Shown here: positions 22,860 through 31,650 of the stretch, piece by piece
How positions within the stretch are numbered: the stretch's first letter is position 1
Layout of the letters: each line of letters opens with the position of its first letter
Translations under genes and position numbers: made by a program
DNA from: Desulfosporosinus sp.
Lineage (GTDB): Bacteria > Bacillota > Desulfitobacteriia > Desulfitobacteriales > Desulfitobacteriaceae
Direction of reading: 5' to 3'
DNA length: 39,008 nucleotides
Assembly: GCA_031292095.1 (NCBI GenBank)
Contig: JARLHU010000021.1
Location: 1 to 39,008, forward strand
The notes under the pieces: generated by a model
Database searches by the model: none
What the model was told of the DNA's origin: nothing
Seen by the model: only the letters and a program-made list of their open reading frames with translations

Positions 22860-24224
22860 ATGATTGGCGCACCGTTTCAACAGGAGATACTGAACAGACT
22901 CAGTGAGCTTGGACCAGTCTTTATTGTGGGCGGAGCTGTTCGTGATGCACAATTAGGGGTCCCTTCTAAAGATGTGGATGCAGTCACAGCACTTTCCCTC
23001 CCGGAGATAGCAATAAAGCTGTCTGATTGGGGCTATACCCCGCATCTGATTGGGGCTAACCAGCAAACAGTCAGTTTATTTCGGGGGACAGAACGATTAG
23101 ATATCTCGGTTTTTTCCGGAGAGCTGGAAACGGATGCCCTGCGTAGGGATTTTACAATGAATGCAATGTATCAGGATGTTCGAACGGGTGAGATCAAAGA
23201 CCCTTTAAACGGTCTTCACGACCTGCATGCCAGACGAATGAAAGCGTGCGGATGTGCGACCGATCGTTTTCAAGAAGATCCGCTCCGGATTTTGCGTCTC
23301 ATTCGTCTTGCTGTTGGTTACGGTTTTGAAATCGAGTCTGAGACTTGGCAGGCTGCGCTTGATCATGTTCCCCAGATACGTAAGGTCTCTCTGGAACGAG
23401 TTACAGAGGAATTGGGACGAATTCTTATTTTGAAGGAGATTGATAGGGCTTTAGGGCTCCTCGATGACTTGGGGTACTTTCAAACTTATATCCCCGAACT
23501 GACCAGACTTAAAGGACTGGAACAAAATCTCGATCATCCAAAAGATGCCTGGGACCATACCCTACTAGTCGTGAAAAATACGCCTTCCCGAGTATTATTA
23601 CGTTTAGCGGCCTTATTTCATGATTTGGGGAAGTGGGAAACACCCGAAGGAAAGCGGCATTTTCTCCAACACGAAAGAGAAAGTGCTCGTTTAGTTAAAG
23701 AAATCCTGCCGCGCTTCCGCTGGTCTGTGGTTCTTCCCGGAGGAAGACTCGGAGAACGAGAACTTCATTTTCTGGTAGGACACCATATGATAGGGACACT
23801 GACCTTTAGGAGAGAGTTAAAAGACGGAGGGGAAGACTCCAAAGTTTGCCATAAGGCCCGTCGTTATGCTTGGGAGATCGGGTGGAGTGGGCAGAATTTC
23901 AATACGCAGCGGGTGGAAAATCTGCTTGATTTGTGGCGAGCGGATTTTCTCGGCGAGAAACAGGATTCCGAAGACAATCTTGACCGCTTTGACTGGATTC
24001 AGAGTGAAATAAGACATGCTTGTGCTTTTTTAACCGAGCGGGTTGCTCAGTTAGATTGGGCCAGCTTTTCTGTATTTGTCTGTGAAAAAGGGCTCAGCGG
24101 GGAACGGTTCGGCCAGTTCAAAGAACAGGTTCGCCGGAAAGTGATGACGGACACAAAGTATCAGCTGACAGATCTTCAATTTCTTGAACAGGAATACGGG
24201 CTATTCCAGACTCACAGAAAGTAA
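22860..24224 (+). CDS. cca: CCA-adding tRNA nucleotidyltransferase with HD domain
   Basis: Adds or repairs the 3' CCA end of tRNA without a template. 454 residues of the class II family: FIVGGAVRDAQLG and SKDVDAV form the nucleotidyltransferase active site, LRRDFTMNAMYQD the conserved helix, and DRFQEDPLRILRLIRLAVGY the nucleotide-recognition neck. A C-terminal HD domain follows (LLRLAALFHDLGKWE, then LVGHHMIG), suggesting an added phosphohydrolase function. The ATG follows GGAGGG. Some bacteria split CC- and A-adding work between two enzymes, so strict A-adding or CC-adding activity cannot be ruled out. Confidence 0.93.
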   Translation: MIGAPFQQEILNRLSELGPVFIVGGAVRDAQLGVPSKDVDAVTALSLPEIAIKLSDWGYTPHLIGANQQTVSLFRGTERLDISVFSGELETDALRRDFTMNAMYQDVRTGEIKDPLNGLHDLHARRMKACGCATDRFQEDPLRILRLIRLAVGYGFEIESETWQAALDHVPQIRKVSLERVTEELGRILILKEIDRALGLLDDLGYFQTYIPELTRLKGLEQNLDHPKDAWDHTLLVVKNTPSRVLLRLAALFHDLGKWETPEGKRHFLQHERESARLVKEILPRFRWSVVLPGGRLGERELHFLVGHHMIGTLTFRRELKDGGEDSKVCHKARRYAWEIGWSGQNFNTQRVENLLDLWRADFLGEKQDSEDNLDRFDWIQSEIRHACAFLTERVAQLDWASFSVFVCEKGLSGERFGQFKEQVRRKVMTDTKYQLTDLQFLEQEYGLFQTHRK

Positions 24225-24253
24225 TAAATTATTTCAATAAGGGGGTAATCTCA

Positions 24254-24901
24254 TTGGAAAAACGTTGGCGCTGTACAGTATGCGGGTATATCCATACTGG
24301 CGAAAATCCACCTGAAATTTGTCCAATCTGTGGTGCAGATTCGAGCTTCTTTGAACTTGTATCTCAAGAGGAAGAGGCTAACAAATCCACTGAAGTAAAA
24401 CCAACTGCTCAGCCGGTAATACCTCAACCGGATCGTGAGGCCTCTCTTCGTCAAGCACTTTATCGGATTTCGTACGGCCTTTATATTATCACTGCCCAGG
24501 CTGAAGGCCGGGACAATGGTCAATGTGCGAACACCTGTTTTCAAATCACAGCAGAGCCGCCGAGATTGGCTATCGGAATCAATAAAATAAATTTTACCCA
24601 TGAATTAATTCAGAAGAGTGGAAAGTTTGGGGTCTCAGTGCTCAGTCAAACGGGTCAAAATCACGCACGCAGGTTTGGCTATCGAACGGGTCGTGACTTC
24701 GACAAGTTTGAGGGTCTGGCAGTCCATCGTGGGGAATCGGGGGTCCTCTTACTCAATGATGTGCTTGTCACCATGGAAGCGACAGTCGTGGGGCAACTAG
24801 ATTCTGGAACACATACGTTATTTCTGGCTGATGTTACCGCCGGAGAAATCCTGCAAGAAGGGGATCCAATGACCTATGCCTATTTTAGGTCCTCTAAGTA
24901 A
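24254..24901 (+). CDS. Rubredoxin-flavin reductase fusion
   Basis: 215 residues. An N-terminal rubredoxin-like domain (CTVCGYIH, CPICGAD) is joined by a Glu/Pro-rich linker (residues ~38-62) to an FMN-binding flavin reductase domain (LYRISYGLYIITA, NGQCANTCFQITAEPPRLA, HTLFLADVTAGE). It should pass electrons from NAD(P)H or a reductase through FMN and rubredoxin, likely for O2 or peroxide reduction with proteins such as rubrerythrin or flavodiiron enzymes. The related Moorella Hrb has, as I recall it, the opposite domain order. The start is TTG at 24254, 8 nt after GGGGG. A terminator follows. Confidence 0.9.
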   Translation: MEKRWRCTVCGYIHTGENPPEICPICGADSSFFELVSQEEEANKSTEVKPTAQPVIPQPDREASLRQALYRISYGLYIITAQAEGRDNGQCANTCFQITAEPPRLAIGINKINFTHELIQKSGKFGVSVLSQTGQNHARRFGYRTGRDFDKFEGLAVHRGESGVLLLNDVLVTMEATVVGQLDSGTHTLFLADVTAGEILQEGDPMTYAYFRSSK

Positions 24902-24953
24902 CCTCGTTATAGGTAAACCTGATCGGTATTATACGTTGCGCAAAAAGGCGGAA

Positions 24954-24991
24954 AAAGAGAAACTGGTTATATACATAGCCAGTTTCTCTTT
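24954..24991 (+). terminator. Intrinsic terminator after the flavin reductase gene
   Basis: AAAGAGAAACTGG pairs with CCAGTTTCTCTTT around a 12-nt loop, followed by ATTCTTTTA. The rest of the gap to 25201 holds the RND operon promoter and dyad. Confidence 0.8.
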
Positions 24992-25060
24992 ATTCTTTTA
25001 TGCACCCAAAAGCTTAACATAATCTTAAGATAAAGATCGACTTTCCTTAAGACTGAGCTA

Positions 25061-25100
25061 TTGCCTTATTGAGAAGCTAACAAGTATACTGATACAGTAT
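25061..25100 (+). promoter_or_regulatory. Promoter with perfect 15-bp dyad before the RND operon
   Basis: TTGCCT (25061-25066), an 18-bp spacer and TATACT (25085-25090). ATACTG-ATA-CAGTAT (25086-25100) is a perfect inverted repeat overlapping the -10, as expected for a repressor site of the TetR/MarR kind. No regulator gene is adjacent, so it would act in trans. Confidence 0.55.
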
Positions 25101-25201
25101 TAAGGCATATGAAAGAAAATAACAAGTCAAAGATGCACTGATGCTACCCAAAGCTTATTGCTTTTTGACTTGGAATGAAGACTGGTATAGGAGTGAAAGG
25201 C

Positions 25202-27076
25202 ATGATGATTAAATTTGATGGATGGTTTCCAGGACGGTCTATGTCGCCGAAATTAGCTGGTTTTTTGGCGATAACACTTATCTTATCTACGGTCACAGGG
25301 TGTGGCACAGCAAAATCAGCGATGACCGTAAAACCACCAGCCATCGCGGTAAAGACAGAAAAGATCCAGCTTAGCCAGTTGCCTAACTCGGATAGCTTTC
25401 TAGGTAGTGTCACTCCTTATATACAAACCTCCATCTCACCGGCGACTGCAGGAACCCTGAATGTTGTTAAAGTCAGAGCCGGAGATATTGTGCAATCAGG
25501 ACAGGTTTTGGCGAGCATAGACACCAGTGTCCTCCAGGCTCAGCGTGATCAGGCCAGCGCCAATTTAAATGTAGCTCAGGCTCAACTTGGGGCCACAGGC
25601 CAGGGCACAGATAATTCACTGGCCCAGTCTAATTCTGCTTTACAATCATCTCAAACCAGTCTAAGTAATGCTCAAACGGCAGCTACAGCCACTGTAGTTA
25701 GTGCTCAAAAGGCTTTGGTTACCGCTCAGTCTCAACTGGACAATGCTAATGTCCAATATGCAAATGGAGTTAAGCAAGCTCAAACCACGCTTGAGGCCGC
25801 CCAGGCCACGTTGGATGCCGCTAATACCCAGGTTCAAACCGGGCTTGCTTCTGCCCAGGCTACGCTAGATGCCGCGAATACCCAAGCTAAAACCGCGCAA
25901 GCTAACCTAAGTAAAACCCAGGATGCTTATAACACTGCTAATCAGCAGTTGCAGAGGGCCCAGCAGATGGCTCACTCTACGACGGATCCAAGTCTTTTAA
26001 CCGCACAGGCCAATGCGGAAACGTCAGCGATTACTTTACAAAATGCTCAGAGTAGTATAGCAAACGGCAACGCTGCGGTAACCAAGGCTCAGGCAGATTT
26101 GGCAAATACCCAAGCGGGTTTACAAGCCGCCGTGACCAAGGCTCAGGCGGCTTTGGTAGCTGCCCAAGCGGGTCTCCAAGCCGCCCAAGATTCGAAGGCT
26201 GTACAGACTGCTCAGGCCCAGGTGATTCAGGCCCAAGCTGCTGTGGATGCTGCGAACACCACGTCTGCCAACTCTATCGCATCAGCCCAGGCCGGCGTGG
26301 CCCAGTCTCAGACTAATAATCAGGTCGTAGGTAATAACCCGCAAATTCAAGTCGGGGCTTCTCAGGTCCAAGCTGCTCAAGCTGGGATAAAGGTCTATCA
26401 GGCCCAAATTAGCAACGGACAAATCGTTGCCCCGGTAGGTGGTTATGTGACAGCTGTTACGGCTGAAGTCGGCCAGTCGGTCGGACCGGGAACAGGCTTT
26501 ATTACAATCGCCTCGATGGAGCCACTGATCGCGACGATCGATGTGCCGGTTAACAATATTAGCAAAATGCAGGTCGGTCAACCGATGTCTGTTCTTGTCC
26601 CCTCAACCCAAGAGACTTTGGCTGGTACGATAAGTGCTGTTCTTCCGGCACCTGATCCAACCAGTAAAAAATACTCCGTGAATATAACGCTTACACCCGG
26701 AAAACAACAGGTCCTGCCCGGAATGCCGGTTGAGGCCTTTGCTCAGAATAGCGGTAAACAAGGGATTGTAATTCCCGCTGATTGTGTAATCAGTATGCAA
26801 AGTGGCGCGATTTCGGTCTTTGTAATAGAAAATGGAAAAGCTGTTCAGCGAGCGGTTAAGGTAGGGAACATGACTGGCACTCTCTACGAAATAACTGGTG
26901 GACTGCAGGCTGGTGACACTGTTGTCACTCAAGGTCAGAACTTGTTATCGGACGGGAACCCAGTACAAGAAATCAATAGTGCGGATACTAGCCAAAGCGG
27001 AGCACCAGCACAGGCGACTCCCCCTAGTGGAACTCAACCTAATCAAGGCGCCAAAAAAAGCGCCCCCAAGAGTTGA
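25202..27076 (+). CDS. Lipoprotein periplasmic-adaptor (membrane fusion) protein of RND pump
   Basis: 624 residues. The lipobox VTGC puts the lipidated Cys at 34, so the protein is anchored outside the cytoplasmic membrane. A biotinyl-lipoyl half (SPATAGTLNVVKVRAGDIVQ) is followed by a very long Ala/Gln-rich coiled coil (about residues 105-390; repeated AQAxLxAA units), the second lipoyl half (GQIVAPVGGYVTAVTAEVGQ), a beta-barrel and a membrane-proximal domain. The tail is Ser/Pro/Gln-rich. ATG 25202 follows AGGAG by 8 nt; the in-frame ATG at 25175 precedes that site. It would couple to the RND pump 34 bp downstream. The hairpin is much longer than that of AcrA (~400 residues in all), and no outer-membrane channel gene accompanies it. 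Confidence 0.92.
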   Translation: MMIKFDGWFPGRSMSPKLAGFLAITLILSTVTGCGTAKSAMTVKPPAIAVKTEKIQLSQLPNSDSFLGSVTPYIQTSISPATAGTLNVVKVRAGDIVQSGQVLASIDTSVLQAQRDQASANLNVAQAQLGATGQGTDNSLAQSNSALQSSQTSLSNAQTAATATVVSAQKALVTAQSQLDNANVQYANGVKQAQTTLEAAQATLDAANTQVQTGLASAQATLDAANTQAKTAQANLSKTQDAYNTANQQLQRAQQMAHSTTDPSLLTAQANAETSAITLQNAQSSIANGNAAVTKAQADLANTQAGLQAAVTKAQAALVAAQAGLQAAQDSKAVQTAQAQVIQAQAAVDAANTTSANSIASAQAGVAQSQTNNQVVGNNPQIQVGASQVQAAQAGIKVYQAQISNGQIVAPVGGYVTAVTAEVGQSVGPGTGFITIASMEPLIATIDVPVNNISKMQVGQPMSVLVPSTQETLAGTISAVLPAPDPTSKKYSVNITLTPGKQQVLPGMPVEAFAQNSGKQGIVIPADCVISMQSGAISVFVIENGKAVQRAVKVGNMTGTLYEITGGLQAGDTVVTQGQNLLSDGNPVQEINSADTSQSGAPAQATPPSGTQPNQGAKKSAPKS

Positions 27077-27110
27077 GTGTGACTAATCAAATGGGAAAGG
27101 TGGGAGAAGT

Positions 27111-30100
27111 TTGAAAATCGCGGATATATCTATACGTCGTCCTGTTACGATCAGCATGGTTATGCTGGCTGCCATACTTATCGGGATTGTAGCCATGGTT
27201 GGTTTACCCATGGATCTTATGCCAACCATGGATTTGCCGATCGCCTCGGTATCAACATCCTTTCCAGGAGCGACACCTTCAGAGGTTGAACAGCAGGTTA
27301 CAAAGCCGATTGAGCAGGTTCTCCAGAGTTTATCTGGAGTGCAGGAGATTGATTCTACGTCGACCGCAGGTTCCAGCCGAGTCAGGGTGAATTTTAACTA
27401 CGGTTTGGATATGGGTCAACAGGTGGAAACGATGCGTAGTCTTGTTAATCGCGTCGTCAGCAAATTACCCACTGATGCGACCATGCCCAACGTCCAACAG
27501 TTTGATCCCAACAGCACGCCGATCATGTTGGTAACGTTGTCCGGCGGCAAGACTGTTGCGGATATTTCGGACGTAGCTGATAACCTTGTCAGCCCAGCGA
27601 TCCAGCACGTGGATGGGGTAGCAACGGTCAATGTGATTGGAGATCTGACCCGCCAGATTACGGTCAATGTGGACCCAGGAAAATTGAATTTCTACAACAT
27701 ATCGATAACTCAGGTAACTCAAGCTTTATCTGCCGCGAATTATTCCGCTGATGTCGGTCAGGCCCAGCGTGGAACCCAATTGATTCCGCTCAAGGTCGAC
27801 GGTCAATTCAGTTCTACCCAGGATTTGCTCAAGGTTCCGTTGAGTTTAGGGAAGAAAAGCATCTCTGTGGGTGATGTTGCCACAGTGCAAGATGGATTCC
27901 AGGATGTTACCCTTATCGCCCAGGTCAATGATAAACCTACGGTGGCGTTTAGTATCCAGCAGTCCACTGGTGCGAATACAGTCCAAGTTTCTAGTGGTGT
28001 TCATACGGCTCTGGACAAATTAGCCAAACAACTCCCTCAGGGCATGAAGATTACAGTGATCACCGACTCGGCCCAGGGAATTTTACAGGCAGTACACTTA
28101 GTATCTGAACATACGTTATTGGGTTTTCTGCTGGGGATTATTCTTATGCTCCTGATCTTACGGAGTGTGCGGACAACAACTGTTATCGCAGTTGCTATTC
28201 CGATTTCGGTCTTGACGGCATTTATCCTGATGTCGGCCTATCATCTGACGATTAATACCATTACTTTGGGTAGTCTTGGCATTGCCTTAGGCTCTCTGGT
28301 CGACTTTTCAGTGGTGGTCTTAGAGAGCATTTTCCGGGCCAGACAGATGGGTTTAGGGCCCAAAGAAGCAGCCAGTGTAGGAACTAAAGAAGTGGGAACA
28401 GCCGTTATGGTGGCGGCTATGGCCCAAATATGTGTTTTTGCGCCTTCCTTATTTACCAGTGGGATAGCTGGTCAACTTTTTGGGCCAATGGCACTGACCG
28501 TTACCTTCTCGCACATTGTCGCCCTAATTGTGGCGCTCACCCTCACCCCCATGTTAGCGTCCAAGCTTCTCACAGGAGCACGCTTCACTCAGGAGGAGAC
28601 GATTCCAGGATTGACCGCACCTTTCCGCATCTGGGCCCCTTTTGACTGGTTCGGACGAGGCATGCATGATTTAACGGTGGGTTATCGACGAATCCTAAGC
28701 TGGAGCCTCGAGCACCGACTGACAGTCGTTACGTTGTCTTTTGCCCTTTTCCTAGCAATAGTACCAATTTATAATCAGATTGGTTCAGAACTTATGCCCG
28801 TATCTACGACTAATCAGATCGCGGTTTCGCTTACTCTTGCTCCTGGAACGGCCCTTAACCAAACGGCCCAGGTCGTCCAAGAGGTAGAAAACCGGATTCG
28901 TCAACATCTGAATAACGTGAGTTCGATCTACGAACAGATAGGATCTTCGTCGGGAGCTAGTCAGGCTTCGACCAATACAGCTCAACTGACGGTATCCTTG
29001 AATCTAACCGCTAAGCAATCTGTTAGTGCACTGGCTAATCAACTCCAGCCGTTTATAAGTAATATCCCCGGGGCGAAGATAAGCGCTGCGGCAGCCGTTT
29101 TAGGACGTGGATCATCCGGCGGGCAGATTGGGGTTGATATTTCAGGACCGGATTTGAATACTTTAGCCTTGTTAAGCAATCAGGTCGCGCAAATCATGGC
29201 TGAGACCCCTTCTTTACGTTATATCAATAACCAATTAGAAACCGGGCAGCCGAGCTATAAATTGAAACTTGATCAGGGTAGTTTGGTTCAAAATGGTCTT
29301 AGTGAGAAGCAAGTCGTTGACGCTTTGCACACTGCGTTTCAAGGAAGTACAGCCAGTACGTTTTATCAGGGAGACAATGGGTATAATGTAATTGTTCAGT
29401 ATCCAGAAACTTATGCCCAGGATATCACCAAACTAACTCAAGTGACGATTATGAATTCAAATGGCCTGGCGATTCCTTTAACCCAAGTGGCCACTATGAT
29501 TCTCTCAAATGAGCCGACAGTTGTGGAACACATTGCCGGAGTGCGTAATGTGAGCGTCCAGGCGAACGTTTTTGGAACCTCCACAGGACAAGTGCAGGCA
29601 GCCTTGACCCAGCGCTTTAAAGCTCTGCATGTCCCTGATGGTTATACCCTCGGATTTGGTCAGAATGGTCGTAACCAGACTCAGGCTTTTAGTGCGTTGG
29701 GTAATGGTTTACTGGCTTCTATCGTTTTAGTGTATATGGTTATGGCGGGTATGTTTGAGTCCCTCCTCACCCCTTTTGTCATCATGTTTTCCTTACCACC
29801 AACTTTTGTTGGAGCTATAATCGGCCTCTATTTGACTCATAACACCTTAAACATCAACTCTATGATGGGTATGGTCATGTTGGTCGGATTGGTAACCAAC
29901 AATGCCATTGTGCTCGTAGACTATACAAATCAACTTCGAGACAAGGGACAGCCCTTGGCTGAGGCTTTATTAGAGGCGGGATCTATTCGCTTGAGGCCAA
30001 TTATTTTGACTACGGTCACTAATGTGGCGGCCATGTTACCTTTGCTTATTTTAGGTGGGAGCGGTACAGAGACCCTTTCCTCCATGGCAGCAGTTATCAC

Positions 30101-30230
30101 CTTCGGCTTGTCACTCTCTACCTTAGTGACCCTCGTCCTCGTCCCGGTTATGTATGTGAATATGGATAATTTGATACAAAAAATGCCGAAAAAGAAAAAC
30201 CGAGTGCCAAGCATAACAGAGTCTGTCTAA
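27111..30230 (+). CDS. RND efflux transporter (HAE1/AcrB family)
   Basis: 1039 residues, normal for the family: TM1 (RRPVTISMVMLAAILIGIVA), porter domain starting DLPIASVSTSFPGATPSE, TM2-6, a second porter half after SEQLM-type GSELMPVS, and TM7-12. Proton-relay positions differ from AcrB: the TM4 pair Asp-Asp reads Asp-Phe (GSLVDFSVVVLES), and the TM10 Lys position reads Asn (GLVTNNAIVLVDY), the latter being common in Gram-positive HAE1 pumps such as SwrC. The start is TTG at 27111 after AGGTGGGAG. It forms an operon with the adaptor lipoprotein and likely exports hydrophobic or amphiphilic compounds using the proton gradient. Confidence 0.94.
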   Translation: MKIADISIRRPVTISMVMLAAILIGIVAMVGLPMDLMPTMDLPIASVSTSFPGATPSEVEQQVTKPIEQVLQSLSGVQEIDSTSTAGSSRVRVNFNYGLDMGQQVETMRSLVNRVVSKLPTDATMPNVQQFDPNSTPIMLVTLSGGKTVADISDVADNLVSPAIQHVDGVATVNVIGDLTRQITVNVDPGKLNFYNISITQVTQALSAANYSADVGQAQRGTQLIPLKVDGQFSSTQDLLKVPLSLGKKSISVGDVATVQDGFQDVTLIAQVNDKPTVAFSIQQSTGANTVQVSSGVHTALDKLAKQLPQGMKITVITDSAQGILQAVHLVSEHTLLGFLLGIILMLLILRSVRTTTVIAVAIPISVLTAFILMSAYHLTINTITLGSLGIALGSLVDFSVVVLESIFRARQMGLGPKEAASVGTKEVGTAVMVAAMAQICVFAPSLFTSGIAGQLFGPMALTVTFSHIVALIVALTLTPMLASKLLTGARFTQEETIPGLTAPFRIWAPFDWFGRGMHDLTVGYRRILSWSLEHRLTVVTLSFALFLAIVPIYNQIGSELMPVSTTNQIAVSLTLAPGTALNQTAQVVQEVENRIRQHLNNVSSIYEQIGSSSGASQASTNTAQLTVSLNLTAKQSVSALANQLQPFISNIPGAKISAAAAVLGRGSSGGQIGVDISGPDLNTLALLSNQVAQIMAETPSLRYINNQLETGQPSYKLKLDQGSLVQNGLSEKQVVDALHTAFQGSTASTFYQGDNGYNVIVQYPETYAQDITKLTQVTIMNSNGLAIPLTQVATMILSNEPTVVEHIAGVRNVSVQANVFGTSTGQVQAALTQRFKALHVPDGYTLGFGQNGRNQTQAFSALGNGLLASIVLVYMVMAGMFESLLTPFVIMFSLPPTFVGAIIGLYLTHNTLNINSMMGMVMLVGLVTNNAIVLVDYTNQLRDKGQPLAEALLEAGSIRLRPIILTTVTNVAAMLPLLILGGSGTETLSSMAAVITFGLSLSTLVTLVLVPVMYVNMDNLIQKMPKKKNRVPSITESV

Positions 30231-30302
30231 GCACCATCGGATCTCATCCCACTGCAAGACGCTCACCTTTATAAGTGGTCGCTTCCCGCCATCCATGGCT
30301 TC

Positions 30303-30336
30303 AGCGACACTAGGTCATCCATGACCGTCGGTCGCT
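30303..30336. repeat. Hairpin between the RND operon and queG
   Basis: AGCGAC (30303-30308) with GTCGCT (30331-30336) and an inner GGTCAT-CC-ATGACC stem. It lacks a T-run. GGTCGCTTCC occurs twice nearby (about 30277 and 30330). It may be a small intergenic palindrome or a weak terminator. Confidence 0.4.
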
Positions 30337-30371
30337 TCCTTGGCGGTACCCGAAACTCGAGGAGGAAACCC

Positions 30372-31372
30372 ATGGAATTTGATCAACAAATGCAGTGGCA
30401 AGCGAATATTAAAAGATGGGGATATGAATTAGGTTTTGTGGCGATTGGGTTTACCTCGGCAGAAACAGTGACCGGATTAGCTCAAGCGTTACAAGTAAGA
30501 AGAGATCAAGGCTTAGCTACGCCTTTTGAGGGAAAGGAAATCGAGCAACGAATTGATCCCAAGGTAGGTTGGCAAGATTGTCAGACGGTCGTTGTCTTGG
30601 CTTATCCGCTCCCTGATACGGTTCCTCCCCAAGAGGGAGAGGGCGTGCTTGCTCGCTCAGCAGTGGGGGAAGACTATCATCGTGTTCTTCGGCAGACCAT
30701 AAATAAGCTGGTGGATACTATGGTTATTAACGGGTGGATGGGAACTCCTCGCTGGCAAGTGGACACAGGCCCTCTGATTGAACGTGCTTTCGCGGTTCGG
30801 GCTGGGATAGGCTGGATCGGCCGAAATCAACAGCTTATTATTCCAGGATACGGTTCGTTTGTGGCCCTAGCATTGCTCCTTCTGGATCGAGAGATTCCAG
30901 TAGATCGTCCTAGCTTTAACCAATGTGGAGCCTGTCAACTATGTGTCGAAGCATGTCCGGCGCAAATCCTCGGAAAAGAGATTTTTGCAGCTAAACGCTG
31001 CGTTTCTTACCTTACCCAGAGTAAGGAGGTACTTACTGAGCAGGAGTGCAAGCACCTTGGATTACGGATTTTTGGCTGCGACACCTGCCAGGAGGTTTGT
31101 CCACACAACCAAAACGGATGGAGAAGGAACAAACAAATTCCTATACCTTCTCGCTTCGACGTGGCATTGATTTACTCGAGACTCTCAATTTAACTAAAGG
31201 AGAGTTTCAGCAACGATTTCAAGTAACAGCAGCTGGATGGCGCGGAAAAGCTATTCTGCAGAGAAACGCCTTTTTAGCCTTGCGAAATGTTCAAGATCCC
31301 CGTCTTAAACATTGGTTGGCAGAACGCGAAAAGGATAAAGTGGTTCCACCAATTATTGTCCCTTACTTATGA
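30372..31372 (+). pseudogene. queG: Epoxyqueuosine reductase, interrupted by a frameshift
   Basis: QueG reduces epoxyqueuosine in tRNA to queuosine using cobalamin and two [4Fe-4S] clusters. The frame from ATG 30372 (GAGGAGG just upstream) is well conserved through both ferredoxin motifs (CGACQLCVEACPAQ, CDTCQEVCPHN), then runs to a premature stop at 31193 after 273 codons. The missing C-terminus (RRGIDLLETLNLTKGEFQQR, then RGKAILQRNAFLALRN) continues in the -1 frame to 31372. 1001 nt is one base short of a 334-codon gene, so a single-base deletion or sequencing error near 31115-31160 explains it. No classic slippery heptamer was found there. The truncated product keeps the cofactor motifs, so partial function is possible. 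Confidence 0.85.
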
Positions 31373-31407
31373 GAAGAAATAATTGCTTGAACTATGTGCC
31401 GAAAAGA

Positions 31408-31444
31408 CGAAGCAGTCAGACCTCGCTGAGGTCTGACTGCTTCG
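31408..31444 (+). terminator. Perfect hairpin after queG
   Basis: CGAAGCAGTCAGACCTC (31408-31424) and GAGGTCTGACTGCTTCG (31428-31444) form a perfect 17-bp stem with a 3-nt loop. The tail (CTTTGGAG) is T-poor. The rest of 31373-31650 holds no gene that I can support. Confidence 0.6.
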
Positions 31445-31650
31445 CTTTGGAGCGGGATAAGGGACGGTTCTTGATTGCATACTTGTTTGTATACTCAGGA
31501 TAATTTTTTCAATAGAAGTCCTGAACAGTTTAGTACGGCACAAACTTATGTAAATAGCCTCTTTGGTGAGCTGAAGATGAGGTGGAATAATCACAATGAT
31601 AATGGTAAAATATGATATAACTGTAGTAACCAGAGAGGGGACGGTAAACT

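Noticed and set aside
25600..26350. Tandem DNA repeats in the RND adaptor gene
   Set aside because: The repetition follows the heptad coiled-coil protein sequence and varies at DNA level, so it is protein repetition and not a satellite or CRISPR.
31130..31165. Programmed -1 frameshift in queG
   Set aside because: No X-XXY-YYZ slippery heptamer with a downstream structure was found, and QueG is not known to use recoding.
31461..31471. GGGACGGTTCT motif like REP/IS200-associated repeats
   Set aside because: Only one short copy with no paired partner in the window; too little to call an element.
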